From the NCBI GenBank assembly GCA_004299235.1, contig SCQL01000028.1:186001-250000 (forward strand): a DNA stretch of 64,000 nucleotides. The letters are read 5' to 3'. Positions 51,248-61,466 of this stretch are shown here, piece by piece (position 1 is the first letter of the stretch; each line of letters opens with the position of its first letter). The notes below the pieces were generated by a model. That model saw only the letters and a list, made by a program, of their open reading frames with translations. It searched no databases and was not told the origin of the DNA. The DNA is from a bacterium (GTDB lineage Bacteria; Chloroflexota; Dormibacteria; Dormibacterales; Dormibacteraceae). A program made the translations under genes and the position numbers.

Positions 51248-52081
51248 CTAGTAGACGAACAGCGGGATGCCGCCCGCGACCTCGATGGCGGTGCCCGTGA
51301 TGTAGCCGGCTTCCTCGGTGCAGAGGAAGGCGATGGCGTGTGAGATGTCCACCGGCTCACCCGGCCGCTTGAAGATCGTCCGCGCCATCTCTCGCTCCTG
51401 GTACTTGGGGTCGAGGAACTGAAAGCCCTCGGTCTTGATGATCCCGGGGACGATCGCGTTCGACGTGATGTTGTGGCGGCCCCCCTCCAGTGCACAGCTC
51501 TTCGCCAACCCGATGCACCCGGCCTTGCTCGCCGAGTAGCTCGCCTGGCCGTAGACCCCCATGGTGCCGGCCACCGACGCCATGAAGATGACCCGGCCCC
51601 ACCTCTGCTCGACCATGTACGGCCACGCTTCCTTGGTGCAGTTGAACGCGCCCGAGAGATTGACCGCGATGTCCCGGTCCCAGAGCCGGTAGTCCATGTT
51701 CTCGATCCGGGCCACGTTGTCGAGGGTGGCCGCGTTGTTGATCAGGATGTCGATGCGGCCGAACTCGTCCTTGACCTTTTTCATCACCTCGCGAATCTGC
51801 TCGCGGTTGGTCACATCCATCTTGATGGCGAGCGACTTGCGGCCCATCTTGCGAATCGCCTCGGCCGTCTGATTGGAGTGGACCCAGCCCTGCGACAGAG
51901 CGAGCTGCGCCAGCGGGCTGTTGGCCGCGTCGGCGGTCTGCTGGAGCTCCGGGTCGTCCTCGACCAGGATGTCGGTGATGACCACGTCCGCGCCGGCTTG
52001 CGCGAGCGTGAGGGCATCCTGGCGGCCGAGGCCGCGCGACGCGCCGGTGATGACGGCCACCTTGCCTGAGAGATCGAACAC
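51248..52081 (-). CDS. Short-chain dehydrogenase/reductase
   Basis: A 277-residue SDR. The NAD(P) motif is TGASRGLGRQDAL (about 12-24), then INNAATLDNVAR, the catalytic Ser in FMASVAGTM, and Tyr/Lys in SYSASKAGCIGLAK. GTG 52081 is chosen because the fold begins immediately there (VFDLSGKVAVITG); the longer frame upstream is noise across the acyl-CoA dehydrogenase gene. It resembles 3-hydroxyacyl-CoA dehydrogenase/3-oxoacyl reductase types, in keeping with the operon. Confidence 0.9.
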   Translation of the reverse strand: MFDLSGKVAVITGASRGLGRQDALTLAQAGADVVITDILVEDDPELQQTADAANSPLAQLALSQGWVHSNQTAEAIRKMGRKSLAIKMDVTNREQIREVMKKVKDEFGRIDILINNAATLDNVARIENMDYRLWDRDIAVNLSGAFNCTKEAWPYMVEQRWGRVIFMASVAGTMGVYGQASYSASKAGCIGLAKSCALEGGRHNITSNAIVPGIIKTEGFQFLDPKYQEREMARTIFKRPGEPVDISHAIAFLCTEEAGYITGTAIEVAGGIPLFVY

Positions 52082-52089
52082 TTGTGCAA

Positions 52090-53289
52090 CTACCCCCTGA
52101 ATTTGATGGTGCCGCGCGAGCCCGAGATCGCTCGGGAGATGACCAGACGCTGGATCTCCGCGGTGCCCTCCCAGATCTGATAGATCTTGGCGTCTCTGAA
52201 CCACTTCTCGACCGGATATTCCTTGATGTACCCGTAGCCGCCCAGGACCTGGATGGCGTCGGTGGTGACGTCCATCGCCACATCCGCGGCAAAGCACTTG
52301 GCCATCGAACCTTCGGCGCGCTCGAACGGCTTGCCCTGCGTCGCCATCCAACCCGCGCGCCAGATGAGCAACCGGGCGGCGTCGATCCGCATCGCCATGT
52401 CGGCGAGCTTGAATCCGATCGCCTCGTGCTGCCACAGCGGCTTGCCGAACTGCTTGCGGTCCTGCGCGTAATCGAGCGCGAACTCGTAAGCCGCCCGGGC
52501 GATTCCGAGGGCGCCGGCGGCCACGCCCGGCCGCGTCGCCTCCAGGGTCATCAGCGCGCCCAGCGCACCAGGGCCCGCGTTGGCCGCATCCGGCTCGCCG
52601 CCAAGCCGGTGATCGAATGGGAGGTGACAGTCCTCGAGGACGACCTGAGCGGTGTGACTCGCTCGCACCCCCAGCTTCTGTTCCTTGCGCCCCATGCGCA
52701 GGCCGGGAGTCCCTTTGGGGACGAGGAACGAGGCGATGCCCGCCGGTCCCTTCGATGGGTCGGTGTTGGCGTAGATGACGTGGTAGTCGGCGATGCCCCC
52801 GTTGGTGCAGAACTGCTTGGTGCCGTTGAGGACGTAGCCGTCGCTGACCCGGGTCGCCCGGGTCTTCATGGCGAGCGCGTCCGAGCCCGAGTCGGGCTCG
52901 GTCAGGCCGAGGCCGCCCAGGACCAGCCGGTCCGGGTTGGTGAACTCGGGCAGCCAGCGCTGCTTCTGCTCTTCGGTGCCGCTGGCTCTGATGCCCGCCA
53001 TGGCGAGAGCCATCGACTGGATGCAGACGGCGATGCCGGCGCAGCCCCAGTGCAGCTCCTCGTTGAGGATCAGCTCGGTGAGGAAGTCCAGGTTCTGGCC
53101 TCCATACTCCTCCGGCAGAAACGCCGCCGGCGTCAGGCCCAGCTTGTGCGCCTTTTTGACGACCTCGTACGGAAATTCCTCGGTTTCGTCGTGATGGGCG
53201 GCGACGGGGCGGATTTCGTTGACGGCGAATTCGTGCGCGAGGTCGCGTATGGCCTCCTGTTCGGGGGTCAACGAGAAATCCAGCGTCAT
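52090..53289 (-). CDS. Acyl-CoA dehydrogenase
   Basis: A 399-residue flavoprotein of the acyl-CoA dehydrogenase family. GGLGLTEPDSGSDALAMKT (about 123-141) is the FAD/substrate signature, FLVPKGTPGLRMGRKEQKLG follows, and QVLGGYGYIKEYPVEKWFRDAKIYQIWEGTAEIQ (parts QVLGGYGYIKEYPVEKW and IYQIWEGTAEIQ) contains the catalytic Glu. It oxidises acyl-CoA to enoyl-CoA. ATG 53289 overlaps the MaoC gene stop by ATGA. Confidence 0.95.
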   Translation of the reverse strand: MTLDFSLTPEQEAIRDLAHEFAVNEIRPVAAHHDETEEFPYEVVKKAHKLGLTPAAFLPEEYGGQNLDFLTELILNEELHWGCAGIAVCIQSMALAMAGIRASGTEEQKQRWLPEFTNPDRLVLGGLGLTEPDSGSDALAMKTRATRVSDGYVLNGTKQFCTNGGIADYHVIYANTDPSKGPAGIASFLVPKGTPGLRMGRKEQKLGVRASHTAQVVLEDCHLPFDHRLGGEPDAANAGPGALGALMTLEATRPGVAAGALGIARAAYEFALDYAQDRKQFGKPLWQHEAIGFKLADMAMRIDAARLLIWRAGWMATQGKPFERAEGSMAKCFAADVAMDVTTDAIQVLGGYGYIKEYPVEKWFRDAKIYQIWEGTAEIQRLVISRAISGSRGTIKFRG

Positions 53290-53639
53290 CGACCGAACTC
53301 CGCCGAGGCCTTGGTGAGGACCGGCTCGCCGCGCTGGTTGACCGCGCGCAGATCGAGCCTGCCCGGCCCGGATGGCCCGGCGCTGAAGCTCACGCGGTCG
53401 CCCGGTTCGACCATGCCGGCGAACCGGCAGAGGAGCCGGCGAAGGTTGGCCGGGCCGCCGGCCGCCTCGGCCGCGACCACTCCCATGATGCCCATCTGGA
53501 GCATGCCGTGGGCGATGATGCCCGGAAGTCCGACCGACCGCGCGAAGTCCCCGTCCAGATGGATGGGGTTGCGGTCGCCGGAAGCCTCCGCGTAGGCGGC
53601 GATCTGTTCTCTGGTGAAGGTGACGGAGAGCTCACTCAC
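53286..53639 (-). CDS. MaoC-like hotdog dehydratase
   Basis: A 117-residue hotdog protein with the hydratase-2 motif YAEASGDRNPIHLDGDFARSVG (parts YAEASGDRNPIHLDG and FARSVG) and GIIAHGMLQMG. The Asp and His of the R-hydratase dyad are visible. It pairs with the upstream, more divergent MaoC-N protein, as HadA/HadB-type heterodimers do, to (de)hydrate 3-hydroxyacyl-CoA or -ACP. ATGA overlaps with both neighbours. Confidence 0.88.
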   Translation of the reverse strand: MSELSVTFTREQIAAYAEASGDRNPIHLDGDFARSVGLPGIIAHGMLQMGIMGVVAAEAAGGPANLRRLLCRFAGMVEPGDRVSFSAGPSGPGRLDLRAVNQRGEPVLTKASAEFGR

Positions 53640-54055
53640 GACCGGATCACGAACAGAGCGCGCGAGCGGCAGATGCGGGCGCCCTGCGCGTCGACGGTTT
53701 CGGTCTCGAAGGTGACGAATCTCATCCCCCGGCGGCTGAGGTCGGAGGCCACCCGGCCGGTGGAGGTGACCGTCTCGCCCGGCTGCGGGTGCCGCTCCCA
53801 GGCAAACTCCTGCTCCGCGTGGAGCAGTTGGGCGAAATCGATGGCCGCGTCAGCGTCGCCGAAGAGCTGCGGCGCGGTCACGCCGAGCGAATAGACGGCG
53901 GCAAAGGTGGGCGGCACGCCGGCGGCCGGGTCCGCCCCGATGGCCCGCGCGAAAGCCTCGACGCGCGCGCGCACGATCTCCACCGAGACCGGGGGGTACG
54001 TCCGCCCAGCGACCCCAGCCGACACGCTGGCGCCCACCTCGCCGCCCCCTGACAC
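53636..54055 (-). CDS. MaoC N-terminal-type (FAS1-like) dehydratase partner
   Basis: A 139-residue hotdog protein of the MaoC_dehydrat_N family. It has YPPVSVEIVRARVEAFARAIG at the N-terminus (two parts: YPPVSVEIV and RVEAFARAIG), VPPTFAAVYS, LLHAEQEFAWERHPQPGE and VTFETETVDAQG. It lacks the DxxxxH catalytic dyad of its downstream neighbour, so it likely forms the structural half of a heterodimer, as in HadA/HadC. First gene of the fatty-acid-type operon. Confidence 0.82.
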   Translation of the reverse strand: MSGGGEVGASVSAGVAGRTYPPVSVEIVRARVEAFARAIGADPAAGVPPTFAAVYSLGVTAPQLFGDADAAIDFAQLLHAEQEFAWERHPQPGETVTSTGRVASDLSRRGMRFVTFETETVDAQGARICRSRALFVIRS

Positions 54056-54065
54056 GCGCTACAGG

Positions 54066-56432
54066 TTAGTGCCTGTAGGGGCGGATGCGCGCGAAGATCC
54101 GGCGTAAGAGCAACGGCCGGAGCGCGCCCCACGCCTCCATCACCGACGACCGGGCGGAAGCGGCCACGTCCGGCGGGGCATAGGCCGCGACGACAAAGCC
54201 TGCCGTGAGCGAACCGACGGGCTCCGCGGCTTCCGGAAACCTTTGCTGCAAGCGCCGGCTGAGCTCCAGCGGAGTCTCACCCGGCCGGCGTTCAGCGCCG
54301 GCCAGCCTGGTCAGGGCCAGGGTGCGCGCCCAGACCGCCATCACGGTGCGCGGCCGCAGGTATCGCGCGGCGGCGGCGAAAAGAATGAGCAGGACCGCGA
54401 GCGCCAGCCCGACGATGCGGGTCAGCGTGCCGGCGTCGGGCGCCCGCAAGACAAAGCCTGCGCCGCCGCCTGGCAAGCTGCCCGGGTCGACGTTGCCACC
54501 GCTCCGGCCGGTCGACGGCGGCAAGCCGACCCCACCGGGGGTGGCGGAACCGGGCAGGTCGCAGTTGAGGTCGCGAAGGCACAGGTTCTGGCCCTGAGCA
54601 CCGCGGGGCAGGGGAAAGTAGACGCCGTCAGGAGTCGGCTCGAAGCCGATCCATCCATAACCCGGGAAGTAGGACTCGACCCAGGTGTGCGCGTCCTCGC
54701 CGCGCACCACGTAGCTGCTGATCGCGGTGTCGTACTGGCCCGGACCGAAGCCGTTGACCAGGCGCGTCGGAATCCCAAGCGAGCGCAGCATGTCCCCCAT
54801 CGCCGTGGCGAAGAACTCGCAGTAGCCCTGCTTCGATTCGAAGAGGAAGTAATCGAGAGGATCCTCGCCCACGGGGGTCGGCGGCGGCGTGAGGGTGTAG
54901 GTGTAGTTGTTGCGAAGGTACGTCTCGATCGCCGTCGCCTGGTCGTATGGGGTCACCGCGTTGGCGGCGGTCACGATCCGCAGGGCCAGCTGATGGACCC
55001 GGTTGATCACGTCCGGGCTGCGGTAGCCGGCCTCCGGTAGCGCCATGGCAGGCTGCAGCCACTTCGGATAATCCGTGCCCGCCGCCTGCAGCTCAGCTTC
55101 GGTGGCGGTGGAGTATTCGACCGTGACCTTGTAGGCCCCAGCGGAAGTCGCCGGCTGCAGGCTCGAGAGGCGATCGATGGCGGTCAGAAGGCCGCGGTCG
55201 AGGCTGGGCGGCAGCGCGACCTGCGCGGCCAAGCTCACTCGATCGATGCGATACAGCTGCCCTGGGTAGAACAGGATGTCCGCGTTCCCGATCGGAGGAC
55301 GGAGCATCTTGACCAGGACGCCGGCCACCGCCAGCAGCTGGTAGTCCTCGCCATAGAACGGGACCTGGTTCTTTGGAATCGTTTGTCGAAGACCGTTGGT
55401 GGTGCTTGGATACCTCCACTCCCCGTTGGCGGTCTGCGTCTCATCGACGCCGCGGAAGTAACGCGCGCCCGCGTAATCGCCGACGACGGTGTAGGTGAAC
55501 ACGATGTCGCGGGTGCGCTGCAGGGCACCGCCCAGCGGGACGTCGGTCGAAAAGCCGGTCGTCCCGCTCCCGCCAGACCCGAACCCGAACACCCCGGGAT
55601 GGCTGAGCCGCTGCTGGAGCTGGGCCCACCTCGAAAATGCGGTCGACTCGATGTCCACCGTGCGGTCCACGGTGGAGAGCGGGGGCAGCATGATCGCCAG
55701 CACGATCAGGGCCGCCATCGCGACCAGGCCGCTCTCCCAGAAATCCCATCGGGCGTCGCCGCTCAGCTTGACTCGCGCCCGCGTCGCGCTGGCGATCGAC
55801 CCGATGTAGTTCGTCCACAACAATAGAGCCAGCGTGAGCGTCAACACGGCAAGCGTGTAGCCGTTCTGATCGGTCGGGAAGTTGAGCAGGTTGGTCGCGA
55901 ACGCTGCCGCTCCCGGGACCAGCCCGAGCAGCGGCCGGCGCCAGCGCAGCACGCACCAGCTCAGCCACCCGCCCGTGACCCACATCAGCCAGCAGATGAG
56001 GAAGAGGTAGAAAGAGGCGTCGGAAGCGGCCGAGCCGTCCGTGACTCGCGTCCACCAGACGGTCAGCGGCCGCAGCGAGATCCCGTCCCCGGTGACCCAC
56101 GATGGGTCGAGAGGATGGGCCGCGTGGAGCGCCGGCGCGGACGCGATCGCGGCCACCGCGAGGCCCAGGATCATGCCCGCCGCCAGGCCGATCGGCCAGG
56201 GCACCGGGAGCACCGCGAGCAGGGCCAGGACGATGGCGGCGGCGAGCGCGATCGCGGTGATGACGTCGATGCCGCTCACCCAGTTCGCGGTGGCGGTCGA
56301 GCGGGCAATGCTGTAGGTGAGCAGCAGGACCATGAGCGCCGACCACTGGACCCCCCCGCCCATCGACTCGCGCGTGCGTTCCCAGATGCGGCCGGGGGCG
56401 AGCAGCCGCGGGCTAGGCGATGCGGATTGCAT
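54066..56432 (-). CDS. TgpA-like transglutaminase membrane protein
   Basis: A 788-residue protein. The N-terminal part has about six membrane segments, then an extracytoplasmic transglutaminase-like domain. The catalytic triad is visible: Cys in KQGYCEFFATAMGDM, His in GEDAHTWVESYF, Asp in GFEPTPDG. A Gly/Pro-rich linker, one further membrane segment (TRIVGLALAVLLILFAAAARY) and a C-terminal DUF4129-like helix region (GETPLELSRRLQQRF) follow. The family (DUF3488/TgpA) occurs with DUF58 and MoxR proteins, as here. Substrate unknown. Confidence 0.9.
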   Translation of the reverse strand: MQSASPSPRLLAPGRIWERTRESMGGGVQWSALMVLLLTYSIARSTATANWVSGIDVITAIALAAAIVLALLAVLPVPWPIGLAAGMILGLAVAAIASAPALHAAHPLDPSWVTGDGISLRPLTVWWTRVTDGSAASDASFYLFLICWLMWVTGGWLSWCVLRWRRPLLGLVPGAAAFATNLLNFPTDQNGYTLAVLTLTLALLLWTNYIGSIASATRARVKLSGDARWDFWESGLVAMAALIVLAIMLPPLSTVDRTVDIESTAFSRWAQLQQRLSHPGVFGFGSGGSGTTGFSTDVPLGGALQRTRDIVFTYTVVGDYAGARYFRGVDETQTANGEWRYPSTTNGLRQTIPKNQVPFYGEDYQLLAVAGVLVKMLRPPIGNADILFYPGQLYRIDRVSLAAQVALPPSLDRGLLTAIDRLSSLQPATSAGAYKVTVEYSTATEAELQAAGTDYPKWLQPAMALPEAGYRSPDVINRVHQLALRIVTAANAVTPYDQATAIETYLRNNYTYTLTPPPTPVGEDPLDYFLFESKQGYCEFFATAMGDMLRSLGIPTRLVNGFGPGQYDTAISSYVVRGEDAHTWVESYFPGYGWIGFEPTPDGVYFPLPRGAQGQNLCLRDLNCDLPGSATPGGVGLPPSTGRSGGNVDPGSLPGGGAGFVLRAPDAGTLTRIVGLALAVLLILFAAAARYLRPRTVMAVWARTLALTRLAGAERRPGETPLELSRRLQQRFPEAAEPVGSLTAGFVVAAYAPPDVAASARSSVMEAWGALRPLLLRRIFARIRPYRH

Positions 56433-57684
56433 CCCTCGTCCTCACCAGCCGCGCGAAGTCGTCACCGCGGCGAACCACGTACAGGTCGACGTCCTGACCG
56501 AGGTCGAAGCTTGGGTTCCGGTCGGGGCCGCCGAAGCTCGCCGCGTCGAGGTAGAAAACGATCATCGTCGAGCGGCGCCCCCGCACGGCCTTCAGCAAGC
56601 GCACCCATGCCGGGTCGGCGCTGGGGGTGACGACCGCGATCGCGCGGCGCGGCAGCCTCCGAATGCGGTCCCAGGCCAGCGTCTGTGTCAGCGGCGTCCG
56701 GCCGTCGGCCTGCGCGACCGCGAGGTAGTCGAGGATGAGCCGGTCCTGCCGCACCGCGCGGTGCGGCTCGAGGATGGTGCCTCGGGCATCGTTGGCGATC
56801 AGGCCCACCTGGCGCCCGCGGCTGTGGACCTGTGACGCCATGGAAGCCGCCAGGCTGACGGCGTACTCGACCGTGGAATCCTCCCCCTCTCCGAAGTGCA
56901 CGTTCCGGTCGAGGTCCAGAAGGATCCAGAGGTCCGTCGTCAGGGGCTGCTCGAAGGTCTTGGACATCAGCCGGCCGTGCCTGGTCGACAACGGCCAGTG
57001 GATGCGGCCGAAGCTGTCGCCGGTGGTGTAGTCGCGCACCCCGCCGGTCTCGGGCGGGTAGTCGGCCCACGCGCCGAAGCTCGGCGAGTTGCCGACCTGC
57101 TGAGCGCTTGGCGCGAGCAGGTCGGGGATCGGCCGGACACGCGGATAGACCAGCACGGACGTGCGCTCGCTCAGCTTCAGCTCGCGATCGAACAGGCCGA
57201 AAGGCTCGCGCACACGCAGCGAGGTCGGCCCGAAGGCCATCCAACCGCGCCGCCGGTAGACGCCACGCGCCCTCCACCTGACCCCCTCGCCGCCGACCGA
57301 GACCACCCGGCCCGGCTGGTAGTCGGGGATCTGGCTGAGGTCGCGGACCTCAACCCACGGCGCCGGCACCCAGCCGCGGCGGCGCACCTCGATCGCCTCT
57401 TCGTAAGCCTCGCCGACGGCGGGAGTGCCGGGGTCGAGGCGCCGCGAGACGCTCATGCCGCGGATCGCCAGGCGCGGCCAGGCCCAGGTGACCAGGAACA
57501 GGAGGCAGAGCGCGTACGCAAACGCGTAGGCCGGCCGGATGGCCGTGAGGTAGGTGAAGAACAGGAGCAGGCCGAGCGCCGCGGCGAGGGCGACCTTACC
57601 CATGAGAGGGTCCGCATCGCCGGTGGGCCGGTTGCGCCGGCCGCCCCCCGCGCTCCACCTCCCAGCGCCGCCATGCGTCGCCAC
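56413..57684 (-). CDS. DUF58 domain protein
   Basis: A 423-residue protein. Two close membrane segments (about 30-70) precede a region with GVRDYTTGDSFGRIHWPLS, then ARHGRL-like and WILLDLDRNVHFGEGE, the core of DUF58, related to von Willebrand A folds. The N-terminus reads VALAAALGLLLFFTYLTAIRP. It overlaps the TgpA start by 20 bases. The three-gene arrangement MoxR-DUF58-TgpA is widespread and thought to act in assembly or modification of surface proteins. Confidence 0.9.
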   Translation of the reverse strand: MATHGGAGRWSAGGGRRNRPTGDADPLMGKVALAAALGLLLFFTYLTAIRPAYAFAYALCLLFLVTWAWPRLAIRGMSVSRRLDPGTPAVGEAYEEAIEVRRRGWVPAPWVEVRDLSQIPDYQPGRVVSVGGEGVRWRARGVYRRRGWMAFGPTSLRVREPFGLFDRELKLSERTSVLVYPRVRPIPDLLAPSAQQVGNSPSFGAWADYPPETGGVRDYTTGDSFGRIHWPLSTRHGRLMSKTFEQPLTTDLWILLDLDRNVHFGEGEDSTVEYAVSLAASMASQVHSRGRQVGLIANDARGTILEPHRAVRQDRLILDYLAVAQADGRTPLTQTLAWDRIRRLPRRAIAVVTPSADPAWVRLLKAVRGRRSTMIVFYLDAASFGGPDRNPSFDLGQDVDLYVVRRGDDFARLVRTRDAIRIA

Positions 57685-57716
57685 GAGCGCCCCTGGGAGG
57701 CTCTACGAACCCAGGC

Positions 57717-58676
<960 letters not shown>

Positions 58677-58683
58677 TGCCGCG

Positions 58684-58689
58684 ATTATA
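58684..58689 (-). promoter_or_regulatory. Consensus -10 box 7 bases from the MoxR start (leaderless)
   Basis: TATAAT on the minus strand (58689-58684) is followed by 7 bases and the GTG start at 58676. Transcription should begin at or within a base of the start codon. No -35 resembling TTGACA lies at 16-18 bases upstream. The rest of the gap 58690-58870 shows nothing recognisable. Confidence 0.6.
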
Positions 58690-58870
58690 GGTTCGCCATC
58701 CCGCCCTTCCCCGGGCAAGTGCGCACTCCGCGCGCCCGGCTCCATCGCAGTTCAATACGTTGATCGGGTGCGTTTGGTTCCGGTGCCCGCCGGCAGGTCA
58801 AAGAGCGGGCCGCCGGCCAAGGTGACGGTCTCGAGCGCCATCGCCAGGCACGCGCACCGCGCGCTGCCGG

Positions 58871-59797
58871 CTACGAGACCTCCTCTTCTTCGACCAGGCG
58901 CAGGTGGCTGCTGACGTCGAGGCCGAGGTGGCGGGCGAAGAAGCCCGCCACCCGCTCCACATAGAGGGGACGGTCGGCGAAGTAGCCGCCGGTGTGCGGG
59001 GCGCCCTGCACGATCCAGATCTCGCGCGGGCCGCGATACGCGTCATAGAGGCGGCGGCTGTGGTTGACGGAGGTGACCTCGTCCGCGCCGCCGTGGATGA
59101 AGAAGAGCGGCCTCGGTTCCAGCGAGCTGAGGACCTCCTGGGGGCTGCATTCCGACAGCCGGCAGCGCGTGCGGAGCCACAGCATCAGGCCCGCGAGCCA
59201 GACCAAGGGCCTGCCGGGCAGCTTGGAGGCCCGGCGGACGTTCTCGATCAAAAGCGTGCGCAGGTCGCTGAATGGGCTGTCAAGGACGAGCGCCTGGACG
59301 CCGGGCTCACCCGCCGCGCCCAGCAGCGACACCACCGCGCCCATCGAGTAGCCGAGGAGGCCGATCCTGGCGTTGGCGATCCGTTTGCGCGCGAAGGCGA
59401 CGACGGCCTGGAGCTCGAGCACCTCCTTGATGCCGAACGTGATGGGCGCGCGGTCGCTGCCCGGCATGCCGCGATACGAATAGAGGATGACGTTGAAGCC
59501 CTTGCGCCACAGCGCCGCCGCGATCCCGAGCGAGCCCTGGCGCTGTCCCTTGTGGCCGCCGGAAACGATCACCGTCTGCGGAGATCCGGGTTGGCGGAAG
59601 TGCCACGCGCCAAAGCTGATGCCGTCCGCGGTCACCAGTTCGACCTCCTCGTAGTCGGCCTGGAACTCGAATGGCGTGAACGAGAAGTCGTCGAGGAAAA
59701 CCGGTTTGTTGGGCACGAACGCGCTGCGGTACACGCGGTAGGACAGCGCGATGTAGAGCAGCAGGAGAACGGCGCCCAACAGAACGAAGTCGGCCAT
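58871..59797 (-). CDS. Membrane-anchored alpha/beta hydrolase
   Basis: About 308 residues. An N-terminal hydrophobic segment (FVLLGAVLLLLYIALSY) anchors an alpha/beta-hydrolase domain. The nucleophile elbow is GLLGYSMGAVVSL (about 143-155), with Asp in FIHGGADEVTS and His in GAPHTGGYF. It looks like the BEM46/YqkD type of serine hydrolase; the substrate is unknown. ATG 59797 has AGGTGG 6 bases upstream and is preferred over the GTG at 59806. Confidence 0.85.
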   Translation of the reverse strand: MADFVLLGAVLLLLYIALSYRVYRSAFVPNKPVFLDDFSFTPFEFQADYEEVELVTADGISFGAWHFRQPGSPQTVIVSGGHKGQRQGSLGIAAALWRKGFNVILYSYRGMPGSDRAPITFGIKEVLELQAVVAFARKRIANARIGLLGYSMGAVVSLLGAAGEPGVQALVLDSPFSDLRTLLIENVRRASKLPGRPLVWLAGLMLWLRTRCRLSECSPQEVLSSLEPRPLFFIHGGADEVTSVNHSRRLYDAYRGPREIWIVQGAPHTGGYFADRPLYVERVAGFFARHLGLDVSSHLRLVEEEEVS

Positions 59798-59818
59798 CGG
59801 AGCCACCTGGTTCGAAGC

Positions 59819-60397
59819 TTAGCCGGAACGCACTCGCCCCGGCTTGGCGGGTTTAGCGCTCCGGCCGGCGAGGTCCTCCTCGTACCGGCCGAGGACGAAA
59901 AGGAGCAGGCTGAGGCGGTTCAGCCACCGCCTCACCTGCTGGTTTTCGAAGCCACCCGTACGCTCGAAGGCCAGGCAGCGGCGCTCGGCCCGGCGCGTGA
60001 CGGCCCGGGCGAGGTCGAGCGCTCCCGAGGCCGGCGTCGAGCCGGGCAGGATGAAGCCGTCAGGCATCGTGACCGCCTTCTCGAGCTCCGTCATGAGCTC
60101 CTCGAGCCGATCGACGTCGGCCGCCGTCGTGGTCGCGAACGATGTCTTGGACCGTGGGTTGGTCGCCAGCTCGGCGCCGACCGAGTAGAGGCCGCGCTGC
60201 AGCTCCTCACAGATGGCGCGCACCCGTGCGTGAGGCGTGAGCGATTTGGCGAGTCCCAGCGCGCTCGAGGCTTCGTCCACGGTCCCATACGCCTCGATCC
60301 GCGGATCGTCCTTGCCCAGCCGCCCGCCGCCGAGCAGCCCGGTCGAGCCGTCGTCGCCCGTGCCCGCGAGCTCGAGCATCTTGCGCTTGCGGGCCAT
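59819..60397 (-). CDS. Cob(I)alamin adenosyltransferase, PduO type
   Basis: A 192-residue helical protein. It has LGGGRLGKDDPRIEAYGTVDEASSALGLAK (parts LGGGRLGKDDPRIEAYG and VDEASSALGLAK) at the N-terminus, and the C-terminal RAERRCLAFERTGGF and RWLNRLSLLLFVLGRYEE, which build the active site. It adenosylates cobalamin with ATP to form coenzyme B12. No B12 enzyme lies adjacent. It starts 9 bases after the PFK gene ends, in the same direction. Confidence 0.93.
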   Translation of the reverse strand: MARKRKMLELAGTGDDGSTGLLGGGRLGKDDPRIEAYGTVDEASSALGLAKSLTPHARVRAICEELQRGLYSVGAELATNPRSKTSFATTTAADVDRLEELMTELEKAVTMPDGFILPGSTPASGALDLARAVTRRAERRCLAFERTGGFENQQVRRWLNRLSLLLFVLGRYEEDLAGRSAKPAKPGRVRSG

Positions 60398-60405
60398 CGG
60401 GCGGG

Positions 60406-61440
60406 CTAGCCGAAGACCCGGTTCAGGTCGTAGAGCTCCTTCGGCACGCGCCGGGTCTCCTTGACCACCTCGGCCAGCGTGACCACCTCGACGTCGCCGT
60501 TGCGCCGGATCGGAATCACGCCGCTCCTGCCGGCGGCGACCAGCTCCACCGCCACGACACCGAGACGGGTCGCCCAGATCCTGTCCGTCGGCGACGGTGA
60601 GCCCCCGCGCTGCAGGTGGCCCAGCACCGTGACCCGAGTCTCGAACCCCGTGTCGCGCTCCACCCTCCCGGCCAGGACGTCACCGATGCCGCGCTTGGCG
60701 AGGCGCACGTGACCGAAGGCGTCCTTCTCGGCCTGGCCGCCGGCCTCGATCTCCAGCTCCGGAATGCGAGCGCCCTCCGCGACGACGATGATGCTGAACA
60801 GCTTGCCCTCGCCGCGGCGCCGGTAAAGGTGGGCGACCACGTCGGCAAGGCTCTGCTCGAACTCGGGGATGATGATCAGGTCCGCGCCGCCGGCCACGCC
60901 GCCGATGAGCGCCACCCAGCCGGTGTCGCGGCCCATCACCTCGACGACCATGACACGGTGATGCGCCGACGCCGTGGTGTGCAGGCGGTCCAGGGCCTCG
61001 GTCACGACTCCGACCGCGGTGTCAAAGCCGATGCAGAACTCGGTCACCGACAGGTCGTTGTCGATCGTCTTCGGCACGCCGACGGTGGGAAAGCCGGCTT
61101 CGTGGAGGGCCGCCGCGACGCTCAACGTGTCGTCGCCACCGATGGGCACCAGGCCGTCGATGCCGTTGTGCCGCAGCGCTCGAACCACGCGGGCGATGCC
61201 GTCCTGCTCCTTGAGCGGGTTGGTGCGCGACGTGCCGAGGATCGTTCCTCCCATCGGCAGGATGCCCCGGACATCGGCCGGGGTGAGCTCGGCGATCATG
61301 CCCTCCTCCAGGCAGCCCGCCCACCCGTTTTGCACCCCGCTGATCTGGTGGCCCAGCTGGAACCCACGCCTGGCCACAGCCCTGATCGCAGCGTTCAGGC
61401 CGGGCGCGTCGCCGCCGCCGGTCAAGACTCCAATCCGCAC
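60406..61440 (-). CDS. pfkA: 6-phosphofructokinase with PPi-type active-site residues
   Basis: A 344-residue group III PFK. At the two positions that decide the phosphoryl donor it has GGDDT (Asp104, E. coli numbering coincides) and PKTIDND (Lys124). ATP-dependent enzymes have Gly104; Asp104 with Lys124 is the established signature of PPi-dependent phosphofructokinase. The catalytic TIDND and the sugar site VEVMGRDTGWVAL and PEFEQSL are intact. The enzyme is thus predicted to be a reversible PPi-fructose-6-phosphate phosphotransferase. This fits the H+-pyrophosphatase in the window. The common name PFK is used here; the donor is inferred. Confidence 0.9.
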   Translation of the reverse strand: MRIGVLTGGGDAPGLNAAIRAVARRGFQLGHQISGVQNGWAGCLEEGMIAELTPADVRGILPMGGTILGTSRTNPLKEQDGIARVVRALRHNGIDGLVPIGGDDTLSVAAALHEAGFPTVGVPKTIDNDLSVTEFCIGFDTAVGVVTEALDRLHTTASAHHRVMVVEVMGRDTGWVALIGGVAGGADLIIIPEFEQSLADVVAHLYRRRGEGKLFSIIVVAEGARIPELEIEAGGQAEKDAFGHVRLAKRGIGDVLAGRVERDTGFETRVTVLGHLQRGGSPSPTDRIWATRLGVVAVELVAAGRSGVIPIRRNGDVEVVTLAEVVKETRRVPKELYDLNRVFG

Positions 61441-61466
61441 GTCGATAGGTTAGAACGTCGCCCGGC

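Noticed and set aside
52084-53595. 503-codon plus-strand frame opposite the acyl-CoA dehydrogenase
   Set aside because: Antisense to well-supported ATGA-linked genes, without any recognisable domain.
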